A stretch of 48,512 nt of DNA from an uncultured Methylococcaceae bacterium (lineage in GTDB: Bacteria; Pseudomonadota; Gammaproteobacteria; Methylococcales; Methylomonadaceae), in assembly GCA_903944165.1 (NCBI GenBank), contig CAJAQT010000165.1, positions 1 through 48,512 of the forward strand, written 5' to 3'. Numbering within the stretch: the stretch's first letter is position 1; each line of letters opens with the position of its first letter. The notes under the pieces were generated by a model. That model saw only the letters and a program-made list of their open reading frames with translations, ran no database searches and was not told the origin of the DNA. Of this stretch, positions 8,682 through 16,220 are shown piece after piece. The position numbers and the translations under genes were made by a program.

Positions 8682-9122
8682 TTAAGCATTTTGCTTAGGT
8701 GAACTAAACAAAACATCATCGTCTAAAGGGTAACGTAAGCGGTAAATAAGTTGCTTGTTATCAAGTTTGTTATCAATAAACACACCATCAAACAAACAGG
8801 ATAACCGTTTCGATACATTCGGCAAGGGTAATATCTGCTGCGCAGAGACGTGTTGTAAGCCAACAACACGATCAAATAGTAAAATAAAGGCCGCTGTATT
8901 GAGGTTTTGGGTATAAATAACACCCGTATGAGTTGTGTTGAGTATTGGCTCAAGGTCTAAAATAGCTCGACTGTTAAGCACTTCATAGGTTTGATTGCGA
9001 ATGTCTAAATGTCCTGCAATGAATGCCGTATCGTGGTGATTGACGTTAAGCACTTCATGCACTGCCGCACAATTTAACAAAAGTTGGTAAGGGCCTGTCG
9101 CGACCTGTAAATATTGATTCAT
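8682..9122 (-). CDS. CheW-type chemotaxis coupling protein
   Basis: The product is 146 residues, a single CheW-like SH3-type beta-barrel domain. It begins YLQVATGPYQLLLNCAAVHEVLN, passes through the central AGHLDIRNQTYEVLNSRAILDLE step and ends with LILPLPNV-like and RLRYPL strands. CheW links receptors to the CheA kinase at the membrane. Its ATG overlaps the last base of the cheA stop codon (TAATG), so it is translationally coupled to cheA. The domain is divergent, so it could instead be a CheW-like regulator of a non-flagellar chemosensory system. Confidence 0.8.
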   Translation of the reverse strand: MNQYLQVATGPYQLLLNCAAVHEVLNVNHHDTAFIAGHLDIRNQTYEVLNSRAILDLEPILNTTHTGVIYTQNLNTAAFILLFDRVVGLQHVSAQQILPLPNVSKRLSCLFDGVFIDNKLDNKQLIYRLRYPLDDDVLFSSPKQNA

Positions 9123-12079
9123 TAGGATTCCACGCGCACACTTTCAGCAAGTTTTAATAAAATTTCACCATCCAAAATTAAGACCACTTTGCCATCGCCC
9201 ATGATTGCCGCGCCACCCACGCCAGGTAAGGCGGCTAAACGCGCGTGAATATCTTTGACAAATAATTCGCGACGCCCAATGGTACTGTCAATCACCAAGC
9301 CAATCATCTGTTGACCATTGGATAATACTACTGCCGAACGGCTGTGAAGGTCATTACGAATTAAGGCATGATGAGTAAAGCCAAGTAAATCACCAAGATG
9401 CGCCAAGGGTAAAAACGCGCCACGTAACAACATGGCTGGACGGCCTTTAATCGTTTGAATGGCGTCAGTAGGTACTTCAACCATTTCAGCAACAAAGCGT
9501 CCAGGTAAGGCAAGTGTTTGTTGTCCTGCATTAACTAACATAACATCCTGAACAGCAACGGATAAGGGCATTTCTAAAGAAAAGGTGGAGCCTTTGCCTA
9601 AGCTTGATTTGATATGAATAGCCCCCCCTAAACGCATTACATTGGTGCGGACAACGTCCATGCCCACGCCGCGCCCAGAGATTTCTGTAATTTCCTGTGC
9701 AGTCGAAAAGCCTGGCATAAAGAGAAAATTATAGAGCTCTTCGGTGCTTAAATTAAGACTGTCTTCAGCTTTTAGTAAGCCACGTTCAATGGCTTTTGCA
9801 CGAATTTTTTCGGGGTCAATCCCGCAACCATCATCAATTACCTGCACAATGACACGGCTGCCTTGTTGAATCGCATTAATGGTAATGTTGGCTTCTGGAT
9901 TTTTGCCCGCAGCCCTGCGTATTTCGGGCATTTCAATGCCATGATCTGCACTGTTGCGCACCATGTGCATTAAAGGATCGGCTAAAATTTCCACCATTGC
10001 TTTATCAATACGCACTTCTTGACCCGACATGGTTAAGCGAATCTGTTTGCCTTGAGCTTGTGCTAAGTCACGCACGACGCGTGGAAAACGTTTAAATACC
10101 ATTTCTACTGGCATCACCCGTAAGCTCATGGCATGGTCTTGTAAATGGGCGAGGGCGGTTTGAATATTGGTATCCACTTCAATCAGTTTGCGGTGTTGTT
10201 CATCTAAGGCTTCATAGATATGGGTTAACGTGGTGTCGTAGTCAGTGCCGTGAGCGTGTTCGCCCAGTAAATTTTTAAAGCTGAGTAAGGCTTCGCGGGC
10301 GCGGGTGTTAGTCACGATGTGGTTAAGTTGGGCGCGTAATAAGACCATTTCACCAATTTGATTCATGAAATTGTCAAGGGTTTCGCCCGCCACACGAATG
10401 GATTGAGTTGCAGTGGTCGTTGCTGCGGTGCCTGATGTTGCTGAAGTTGGTTTTGCAGGAGTGGGTGCGTCCTGTTGTGTTGCAAGTATTGGTGTTGCCT
10501 GTGTCGCCTGAGATTGAAGACCAGGGTTTTTAATCTGAAGCATTGAGGCTTCAGGGTCAATGTTTAATATTTCAGCATGCAGTTGTGCTCTGGACAAGGG
10601 CGACACCAAGAGCATTTCATACCAACTTTGGTCATCAATAAAAATTGAGCGGTTAGTGATTAAGCGTCCATTTTTTTCTATCCACATTAAAAAATCAGCA
10701 GCAAGCTCTTCGGAAGACTCTAAATGCGCCATGATTTCGTAAATAGTCTCACCTTTATCTAAGGCACTTAGTAAGTCATGGACGTTTTCTGGAGAAAGAA
10801 TTTCCAGCAGTTCAGGAGTAATATTTAATTGCTCAATGAGTGCGCGAGCAGAGGCTTTGGGATGTGCGTTATCAGGTTGGTTATCAGTGTGCCAAAGGTG
10901 TTCGCGAAAACGTGTGGCGAGGGCTTCGCAGGCATTGATTAGCAGGGTTTGGGTGGCGAGATCGCCAGTATTGCGTGCATTGATGAGCTGACGAATGAGG
11001 CTTATACATTCTTCAGTCATCACCGTTATGTCAGTATCCAGTGGAAAGTCGGCACGCGCAATGCGTCCGTATACATCTTCTGCTAACAAGATGAGCTCAA
11101 GGCGTAAGTCAGGCAATAAAAAAGCTAACAGCGCATTGAGCGCATTGAGGTCATTAAAAATATGCTCTGCTATTAAGCTGCGCTCAGTATCCAGTGTTAG
11201 AAAGTCGTTTAGATGCTGGCAAAGTGCGTGGATTAGCTGTTCAAAATCCTGCGTAAGGGTATCGGTTAAGCATGCGCCTAAGAGCTGTGAACCCGCGTCT
11301 TCACCGCTTTCGTGTTCAAGATGTAGCAGTAAATCTTGTAATTGCCGCAGTAAGTCTACATTCGTTGCGTGACCGCCCGTTGCTTGGGCGTCTGCGCTAG
11401 AAAGCTGAGCTAACAGTGCTTGGATAATCTGGTTTAAGCGGGTAAAGCCCATCACGTTAGCAGCATGATCTAAGGTGGCTAAGGTTTTGTTTAGCTGGGC
11501 ATGCACCTCAGCATTGAGAGGCTGTTCAGTAGGCGGCAGTAAATTACTTAAGACCGGGATGTTTTCACGCAGTAATTCCATGAATAATTTCAACATTTCT
11601 GTATCTTCATGGAGTGCAACTTGCTGATAATTGGGTGTTGCCGTGTTGGCAGGTGATGTTGTCACAACTGTTTCAGTGTCTACGCCATTCGCACGCGCAA
11701 AGGTCTGTTTTAATTGTGTAATGAGCTGTGCAGGGGCGCCGCCATCACTACGTTCTGCCACAGCTTGGGCGCGCAGTTCTTTCAGTTGGTCGACAGCTTC
11801 CAGTAATAATGCCGCAGTTGTTTGATCAAGCTGGGCATTACCCTCGCGTACTAAGCCTAGTAAATCTTCAGCCGAATGAGATAGTTGCCCCATGCCAAGC
11901 ATTTCTAAGGCGTTAGCAATGCCTTTAATGGAATGAAATGAACGGAATAAACGTGCTACTTCGCTAGCATCCACCAAGTTTGAATCCGCAGCAACGAGGA
12001 TTTCTTCCATGATTTCAAGATGTTCTTCTGTTTCAATAGCGAATTGTTGCCAAATATTTTCAATAAAATCATCATTCAT
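9122..12079 (-). CDS. cheA: CheA-type histidine kinase
   Basis: The product is 985 residues, longer than E. coli CheA (654). An N-terminal HPt domain has the phosphorylatable His49 in FRSFHSIKG. Two further helical regions (about 160-400) include LATLDHAANVMGF, which looks like an HPt core without the active histidine. A Gln/Thr/Pro-rich linker lies at about 535-575, followed by the dimerisation helices. The ATPase has its N box in MHMVRNSADHG, the G1 box IDDGCGID and GRGVGMDVV. A C-terminal CheW-like domain follows. There is no receiver domain at the C-terminus; a separate receiver gene lies upstream. It receives signals from chemoreceptors and phosphorylates response regulators. The only CheA in the window, it is the likely partner of the receptor genes at 20-30 kb. 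Confidence 0.95.
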   Translation of the reverse strand: MNDDFIENIWQQFAIETEEHLEIMEEILVAADSNLVDASEVARLFRSFHSIKGIANALEMLGMGQLSHSAEDLLGLVREGNAQLDQTTAALLLEAVDQLKELRAQAVAERSDGGAPAQLITQLKQTFARANGVDTETVVTTSPANTATPNYQQVALHEDTEMLKLFMELLRENIPVLSNLLPPTEQPLNAEVHAQLNKTLATLDHAANVMGFTRLNQIIQALLAQLSSADAQATGGHATNVDLLRQLQDLLLHLEHESGEDAGSQLLGACLTDTLTQDFEQLIHALCQHLNDFLTLDTERSLIAEHIFNDLNALNALLAFLLPDLRLELILLAEDVYGRIARADFPLDTDITVMTEECISLIRQLINARNTGDLATQTLLINACEALATRFREHLWHTDNQPDNAHPKASARALIEQLNITPELLEILSPENVHDLLSALDKGETIYEIMAHLESSEELAADFLMWIEKNGRLITNRSIFIDDQSWYEMLLVSPLSRAQLHAEILNIDPEASMLQIKNPGLQSQATQATPILATQQDAPTPAKPTSATSGTAATTTATQSIRVAGETLDNFMNQIGEMVLLRAQLNHIVTNTRAREALLSFKNLLGEHAHGTDYDTTLTHIYEALDEQHRKLIEVDTNIQTALAHLQDHAMSLRVMPVEMVFKRFPRVVRDLAQAQGKQIRLTMSGQEVRIDKAMVEILADPLMHMVRNSADHGIEMPEIRRAAGKNPEANITINAIQQGSRVIVQVIDDGCGIDPEKIRAKAIERGLLKAEDSLNLSTEELYNFLFMPGFSTAQEITEISGRGVGMDVVRTNVMRLGGAIHIKSSLGKGSTFSLEMPLSVAVQDVMLVNAGQQTLALPGRFVAEMVEVPTDAIQTIKGRPAMLLRGAFLPLAHLGDLLGFTHHALIRNDLHSRSAVVLSNGQQMIGLVIDSTIGRRELFVKDIHARLAALPGVGGAAIMGDGKVVLILDGEILLKLAESVRVES

Positions 12080-12250
12080 AGGGTGACTCGACGTAGTGTT
12101 AGCTGTGTTGACCGTACTGGTTACGATTCACGCGTTGCCCATTCATTATGTGGCATTTAAAAAACGTAATGATCAAGCACCTAGCATTAGGCTGAGGTAC
12201 TTTAGAAAGCATACGTTTAATGCAGCGTGTGCTGGCATGTTAGTAAGCGA

Positions 12251-12661
12251 TCAGGCAGGCGGTAAGCCCGTTGCTTTGCGGGCGGCGATGACAATGTCAT
12301 GTCCTTTTTTTTGTGCTAAATCTAAACTCATCGCACCGCTGGGTTTAGCAATGACATCAACGGCACCCAATCTTCTTGCTTCCAAAGCTTGGGGTGAACC
12401 TGTTTGGGCGACGGAAGAAATGATAATAACTTTGGCAGAGGAAATAAGTTTCAAGCGTTTTAAGCATTCCAAGCCATCCATTTCAGGCATTTCAATATCC
12501 AGTAAAACAAGGTCTGGCTTAAGTTCTTTAATAGCTTCTAATCCTTTAATGCCATTGGAGGCATTGCCAACTACTTCAAAGTCAGGGTCTGCTGTCACAA
12601 TATTGCTTATGAGAATACGCATAATGTAAGAATCATCAACTACAACTATTTTTTTTGTCAT
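12251..12661 (-). CDS. Stand-alone CheB-type receiver domain (response regulator)
   Basis: The product is 136 residues. The receiver landmarks are Asp9-Asp10 (VVVDDS), phospho-acceptor Asp55 (LVLLDIEMPEMDG) and Lys106 (VIAKPSG). The IEMPEMDGLECLKRL segment and the tail after Lys106 are of the type seen in CheB N-terminal domains and their linkers. The protein stops before any methylesterase domain. It may therefore act as a CheY-like output or a phosphate sink for the CheA encoded 171 bases downstream. A full CheB is encoded separately at 28.6 kb. The frame is intact and shows no sign of a recently lost C-terminal half in the following 171 bases. Confidence 0.85.
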   Translation of the reverse strand: MTKKIVVVDDSYIMRILISNIVTADPDFEVVGNASNGIKGLEAIKELKPDLVLLDIEMPEMDGLECLKRLKLISSAKVIIISSVAQTGSPQALEARRLGAVDVIAKPSGAMSLDLAQKKGHDIVIAARKATGLPPA

Positions 12662-12768
12662 ATTAATTCCAAAGATAACGATAAGAACGAGTAGACCACT
12701 ATTTTACTGTGCTTTTTTTCTACTCAAAGCATTATCTACGCTTTTTTAAGTTAAGTTTTAAGTGACTA

Positions 12769-12818
12769 AGGAATGAGCATGGAATAACTTAGGCAAGGTG
12801 CTAATAGTCGGAGTGTAC
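12769..12818 (+). repeat. Dispersed repeat (partner of 6918-6966)
   Basis: It begins GGAATGAGCATGGAATAACT and continues TAGGCAAGGTGCTAATAGTC. It is a diverged inverted copy of the stretch at the end of the BamC-like gene. It lies in the 770-base gene-free region 12662-13431. Confidence 0.5.
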
Positions 12819-12925
12819 GCTTCGCCCAAAGTGCCTACTGTTGGTGCTCTACCGCCTGCATTCCTTATAGCGCAGTGGAGAATGCAGATTAGTCGTATCG
12901 CTTACCATTTTATAAAGCTACTCTT

Positions 12926-13005
12926 GGAAAATACGGAGTCCAATTGCTTTAGCCCTTGGTTAAAAAGGCTAAAGCCTTTTTACTCCTACAGCCATGATGA
13001 GAATT
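12926..13005 (+). repeat. Dispersed repeat copy (partner of 8558-8640) with hairpin
   Basis: GGAGTCCAATTGCTTTAGCC is followed by a T/A-rich spacer, then GGCTAAAGCC and TTTTTACTCCT. GGCTAAAGCC can pair with CTTTAGCC, and the T run makes it terminator-like. The 3' flank, CATGATGAGAATTG, read on the other strand resembles the flank CAATTCTCATTATG of the 8.5-kb copy. Confidence 0.6.
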
Positions 13006-13025
13006 GCTGAACAAAAATACCGTAG

Positions 13026-13345
13026 AGAAATTTGTAATTATTCAGACCCCTGCCACACTAACGTTGTAAGCATAGACTTCCCCTTTGAAAAAAGGGGGCT
13101 ACCAATTTAAAACGGGGCACAAGCTAGGCTTAATCGTTCGCCCTGAGCTGTGAGCGTATCGAACAGTCGAAGCCTGTCATGAGCCTGTCGAATGGGGGTG
13201 GGCGGTTAAGCCGATCATGGTTCGCTCATTCGACACGCTCATGACTCACCACGAACGGCTTGACCTCACGTTGTCCCGTGTTAAGTGGGTAGCCAAAAAA
13301 AGGGGGACTGAGTCTGTCATGAGTGAGTCGAATGAGGGGGCTGAA
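13026..13345 (+). repeat. Interrupted copy of the dispersed C5/G5 repeat
   Basis: The left part (13034-13098) matches the reverse complement of 22441-22505 closely, sharing ATTATTCAGACCCCTGCCA and GTAAGCATAGACTTCCC. The right part (13296-13345) matches the reverse complement of 22391-22445 and of 3815-3842. The 197 bases between are absent from both other copies, so this copy is interrupted by a further element. Confidence 0.7.
13099..13295. mobile_element. MITE-like element nested in a dispersed repeat
   Basis: A 197-base insert is flanked by identical 11-bp direct repeats AAAAAAGGGGG (13088-13098 and 13296-13306). Its ends form an inverted repeat: GGCTACC at 13097-13103 and GGTAGCC at 13288-13294, with further imperfect pairing inward (AACGGGGCAC against GTCCCGTGTT). 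The interior contains REP-type palindromes of the TTCGACA/TCATGAG class. It encodes nothing. Related uninterrupted copies at 3.8 and 22.4 kb show the site without the insert. Confidence 0.6.
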
Positions 13346-13431
13346 TACTTACAGAAATTTTTATTGGTCCTGATGATAATGACTTAATTATCAGTGGCAA
13401 GATGCTTTGCTTGTCTGTATCCTCATGCCCC

Positions 13432-13899
13432 ATGCAAATACATCTGATCTCAATAGGAAACCGAATGCCTCGCTGGGTGCAGGAAGGTTATCAAGAATAT
13501 GCTAAACGTCTTCCCAAAGAATGCGAATTAGTCCTTAAAGAAGTGCCAGCAGGTAAGCGTGGCAAAAATAGCGATCTAACACGCATCATTAAAGAGGAGG
13601 GCGAGCGCATGATTGCTGCACTGCCTATTACGGCTCATGTGGTGAGTTTAGATATACCAGGACGCGCGTGGTCAACGCCTGAGTTAGCCCAGGCAATGCA
13701 GCACTGGCGTGAAGGTGGGCAGCCCGTGGCGTTATTAATTGGTGGACCAGAAGGTTTGGCAGAGTCGGTGAAGTCCTTAGCGCGCCAATCTTGGAGTTTA
13801 TCGCCGTTAACCTTTCCACATCCATTAGTACGCATTGTGGTCGCTGAACAGCTTTATCGTGCGTGGAGTTTACTTAATAACCATCCTTATCATCGCTAA
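13432..13899 (+). CDS. rlmH: 23S rRNA pseudouridine-1915 N3-methyltransferase RlmH
   Basis: The product is 155 residues, the same length as E. coli RlmH, which supports ATG 13432 (MQIHLISIGNRMPRW) over the in-frame ATG at 13402. It is a SPOUT-class methyltransferase. The cofactor-binding knot is visible as LLIGGPEGL, and the C-terminal LVRIVVAEQLYRAWSLLNNH followed by PYHR is the RlmH signature. It methylates the conserved pseudouridine 1915 in helix 69 of 23S rRNA. Its stop overlaps the maf start by one base (TAATG), so rlmH, maf and rng form an operon. Confidence 0.96.
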   Translation: MQIHLISIGNRMPRWVQEGYQEYAKRLPKECELVLKEVPAGKRGKNSDLTRIIKEEGERMIAALPITAHVVSLDIPGRAWSTPELAQAMQHWREGGQPVALLIGGPEGLAESVKSLARQSWSLSPLTFPHPLVRIVVAEQLYRAWSLLNNHPYHR

Positions 13900-14477
13900 T
13901 GACAGCAGCTATTATTTTGGCCTCGGCTTCGCCTAGGCGTGTTGAACTACTAAAACAAATTCATCTGGTATGTGACGCTCATCCTGTATTTATTGATGAA
14001 ACACCGCGCGAGAATGAGCAGCCAGAGCTTTATGTTACACGGATGGCTGAAGAAAAATCAGCGGCGTGCAGGGCACAATTAGGCGCAGGCAGGCCTATTC
14101 TTGCGGCTGACACTTGTGTGGTTATCGGGCAGCGTATTTTAGGAAAACCTGTTAATTATACCGATGCTTATGAAATGTTAAGCCTGTTGTCAGGACAAAC
14201 GCATCAAGTTATGACTGCTGTGTCTTTGCGAGGACGGCTGCATAGCAGGGCCTTAAGTGTGACTCAGGTGACGTTTAGAGCAATTAATGAAGCCGAAATT
14301 GACGCGTATTGGCGCACGGGTGAACCGCTTGATAAAGCTGGAAGTTATGCTATACAAGGGCAGGGGGCTATTTTTGTAGCGTCACTTCAGGGTAGTTTTT
14401 CAGGTGTTGTTGGTTTGCCTTTATTTGAAACAGCTCAATTATTAGCTAAAGAAGGAATAAATACGCAGTATGAGTGA
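13899..14477 (+). CDS. maf: Maf-family nucleoside triphosphate pyrophosphatase
   Basis: The product is 192 residues. The family motifs are present: SASPRRVELL at 9-18, DETPRENEQP at 33-42 and the catalytic base Asp71 in AADTCVV. GKPVNYTDAYEMLSLLSGQTH and GSYAIQGQGAIF follow later. Maf proteins of the YhdE branch hydrolyse dTTP/UTP and modified nucleotides to monophosphates as a house-cleaning step. It is coupled to rlmH by a one-base overlap and overlaps rng by 8 bases. maf next to rng is a conserved gammaproteobacterial order. Confidence 0.94.
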   Translation: MTAAIILASASPRRVELLKQIHLVCDAHPVFIDETPRENEQPELYVTRMAEEKSAACRAQLGAGRPILAADTCVVIGQRILGKPVNYTDAYEMLSLLSGQTHQVMTAVSLRGRLHSRALSVTQVTFRAINEAEIDAYWRTGEPLDKAGSYAIQGQGAIFVASLQGSFSGVVGLPLFETAQLLAKEGINTQYE

Positions 14478-15924
14478 AGAAATCTTAATTAATGTTACGC
14501 CACCTGAAACACGGGTGGCAGTTATTGAAAATGGCGTATTACAAGAACTAATCATCGAGCGAACGCGTGAATTAGGTTTAGTGGGCAATATTTACAAAGG
14601 TGAAGTGTGTCGCGTTTTGCCAGGTATGCAAGCAGCCTTTGTTAATATTGGTCTTGATAAGGCAGCGTTTCTGCATATTTCTGATTTATGCAGCAAGGAT
14701 TTAGAAAAAAAAGGCTCTGAAAACATTGAACATTATTTGCATGAAGGGCAATTATTAGTGGTGCAAGTGGTGAAAGATCCCTTGGGTAGCAAAGGTGCAC
14801 GGTTAACCACAGAAATAGCCATTCCTTCGCGGTATCAAGTGTTTATGCCTTATTCATCAAATTGTGGTGTGTCGCAGCGTATTGAGTGTGATGCAGAACG
14901 TCTACGCTTACGAACGTGTTTAGATGATTTTCGTAAAGAGCATGAATGCGGTGGGTTTATTGCCAGAACGGCCGCCGAATGTGCTGATGAAGCGGTATTA
15001 ATTACGGATATGAAGTTTTTATTAAAACTATGGCAATCCATTGTTGAAAAAATTGGTAAAGCCAAAGCCAAAGAGTTTATCCATAAAGATTTGCCCTTAA
15101 GTGTCAGAACCTTAAGAGATTTATATAAAGAAGGCATTGATCGCGTGCGCGTTGATTCGCGTGAGACATATCATCGTTTAGTTGAATTTGCACAAATTTT
15201 CGTGCCAGAAATTGTTCCTGTAATTGAACATTACAGTGGCGAATGCCCAGTATTTGATATTTACAGCGTTGAAGATGAAATCAGTAAGGCACTTGAACGC
15301 AAGGTTAAATTAAAATCTGGTGGGCATTTGGTGTTTGATCAAACTGAAGCAATGACCACGGTAGACGTCAATACCGGCGGCTATGTGGGCGGACGTAATT
15401 TGGAAGAAACTATTTTTAAAACCAATTTAGAAGCCGCACAAACCATTGCCCGACAATTACGCTTACGCAATTTAGGTGGCATTATTATTATTGATTTTAT
15501 TGACATGACCAGTGAAGAGCATAAAACGCAAGTGTTGCAAGCCTTGGAACGGCATTTAACAAAGGATCGAGCAAAAACAAAAATCACCGAAGTTTCAAGT
15601 TTAGGCTTGGTGGAGATGACCCGTAAACGCACCCGAGAAAGTTTGGAGCACATTATGTGTGAGCCGTGCAGTGCGTGCGGTGGTCGAGGCGTGTTAAAAA
15701 CTGCCGAATCCATGTGCCTGGAAATATTCCGCGAAATTATTCGCGAAGTCAGGCTGTATAAAGTCAGCACGTTAATGGTCTTAGCGTCTAACAGTGTAGT
15801 GGAAATGTTACTGGACGAAGAGGCGACGATGCTTGCAGAATTAGAAACGTTTTTGGGTGTACACATTAAATTTAGAGCAGAAACCCAATATAACCAAGAG
15901 CAATACGATGTGGTCTTGCTTTAA
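14470..15924 (+). CDS. rng: Ribonuclease G
   Basis: The product is 484 residues, the length of RNase G (E. coli 489) and without the long C-terminal scaffold of RNase E. An S1 domain lies at about 38-128 (GNIYKGEVCRVLPGMQAAFVNIG). The DNase I-like subdomain holds the magnesium ligands Asp299 (TTVDVNTGGYVG) and Asp342 (IIDFIDM). A Zn-link type Cys400-x2-Cys403 (EPCSACGG) follows. It cleaves single-stranded RNA from the 5' end, maturing 16S rRNA and decaying mRNAs. It ends the rlmH-maf-rng operon; a small inverted-repeat element follows before yhdP. Confidence 0.96.
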   Translation: MSEEILINVTPPETRVAVIENGVLQELIIERTRELGLVGNIYKGEVCRVLPGMQAAFVNIGLDKAAFLHISDLCSKDLEKKGSENIEHYLHEGQLLVVQVVKDPLGSKGARLTTEIAIPSRYQVFMPYSSNCGVSQRIECDAERLRLRTCLDDFRKEHECGGFIARTAAECADEAVLITDMKFLLKLWQSIVEKIGKAKAKEFIHKDLPLSVRTLRDLYKEGIDRVRVDSRETYHRLVEFAQIFVPEIVPVIEHYSGECPVFDIYSVEDEISKALERKVKLKSGGHLVFDQTEAMTTVDVNTGGYVGGRNLEETIFKTNLEAAQTIARQLRLRNLGGIIIIDFIDMTSEEHKTQVLQALERHLTKDRAKTKITEVSSLGLVEMTRKRTRESLEHIMCEPCSACGGRGVLKTAESMCLEIFREIIREVRLYKVSTLMVLASNSVVEMLLDEEATMLAELETFLGVHIKFRAETQYNQEQYDVVLL

Positions 15925-16000
15925 GCAATAATTGAGTAGAAATTTTTTAACATGAGCGGAAGCGGCTTTGCCTAACGAGCTAACGTCTACGTGTTCAGAT

Positions 16001-16199
16001 GCTGTAGAGATTGTGAAAGTATTCTTTTTATTCCCCCTCTTTAGCAAAGAGTACCCAAAGGGCATAAAGGGTTAGGGGAGCTTTGATGCATTAAAAATAA
16101 TTTTGTGTATCAGTACATTATGATTTAAATAAATCCTACTCAATCCCCCTTTTTAAAGGGGGACGTTAAAATCATAATACTTTCACAGTCTCTGTAGCG
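16001..16199. mobile_element. MITE-like inverted-repeat element upstream of yhdP
   Basis: The left end GCTGTAGAGATTGTGAAAGT (16001-16020, extending to 16022) is the inverted match of ATACTTTCACAGTCTCTGTA (16178-16197, extending to 16199), with 3 differences in 22 positions. The interior has two C/G-run hairpins (CCCCCTCTTT with AAAGGG..AGGGG near 16033-16079, and CCCCCTTTTTAAAGGGGG at 16145-16162) and no gene. No clear target duplication is seen. The region 15925-16220 is otherwise empty. Confidence 0.55.
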
Positions 16200-16220
16200 A
16201 TTACGGTTGATTTTATTATT

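Noticed and set aside
12096-12629. 177-codon plus-strand frame
   Set aside because: It is the antisense shadow of the receiver-domain gene 12251-12661.
12798-13010. 70-codon frame upstream of rlmH
   Set aside because: It is composed largely of dispersed repeat sequence, with no start signal.
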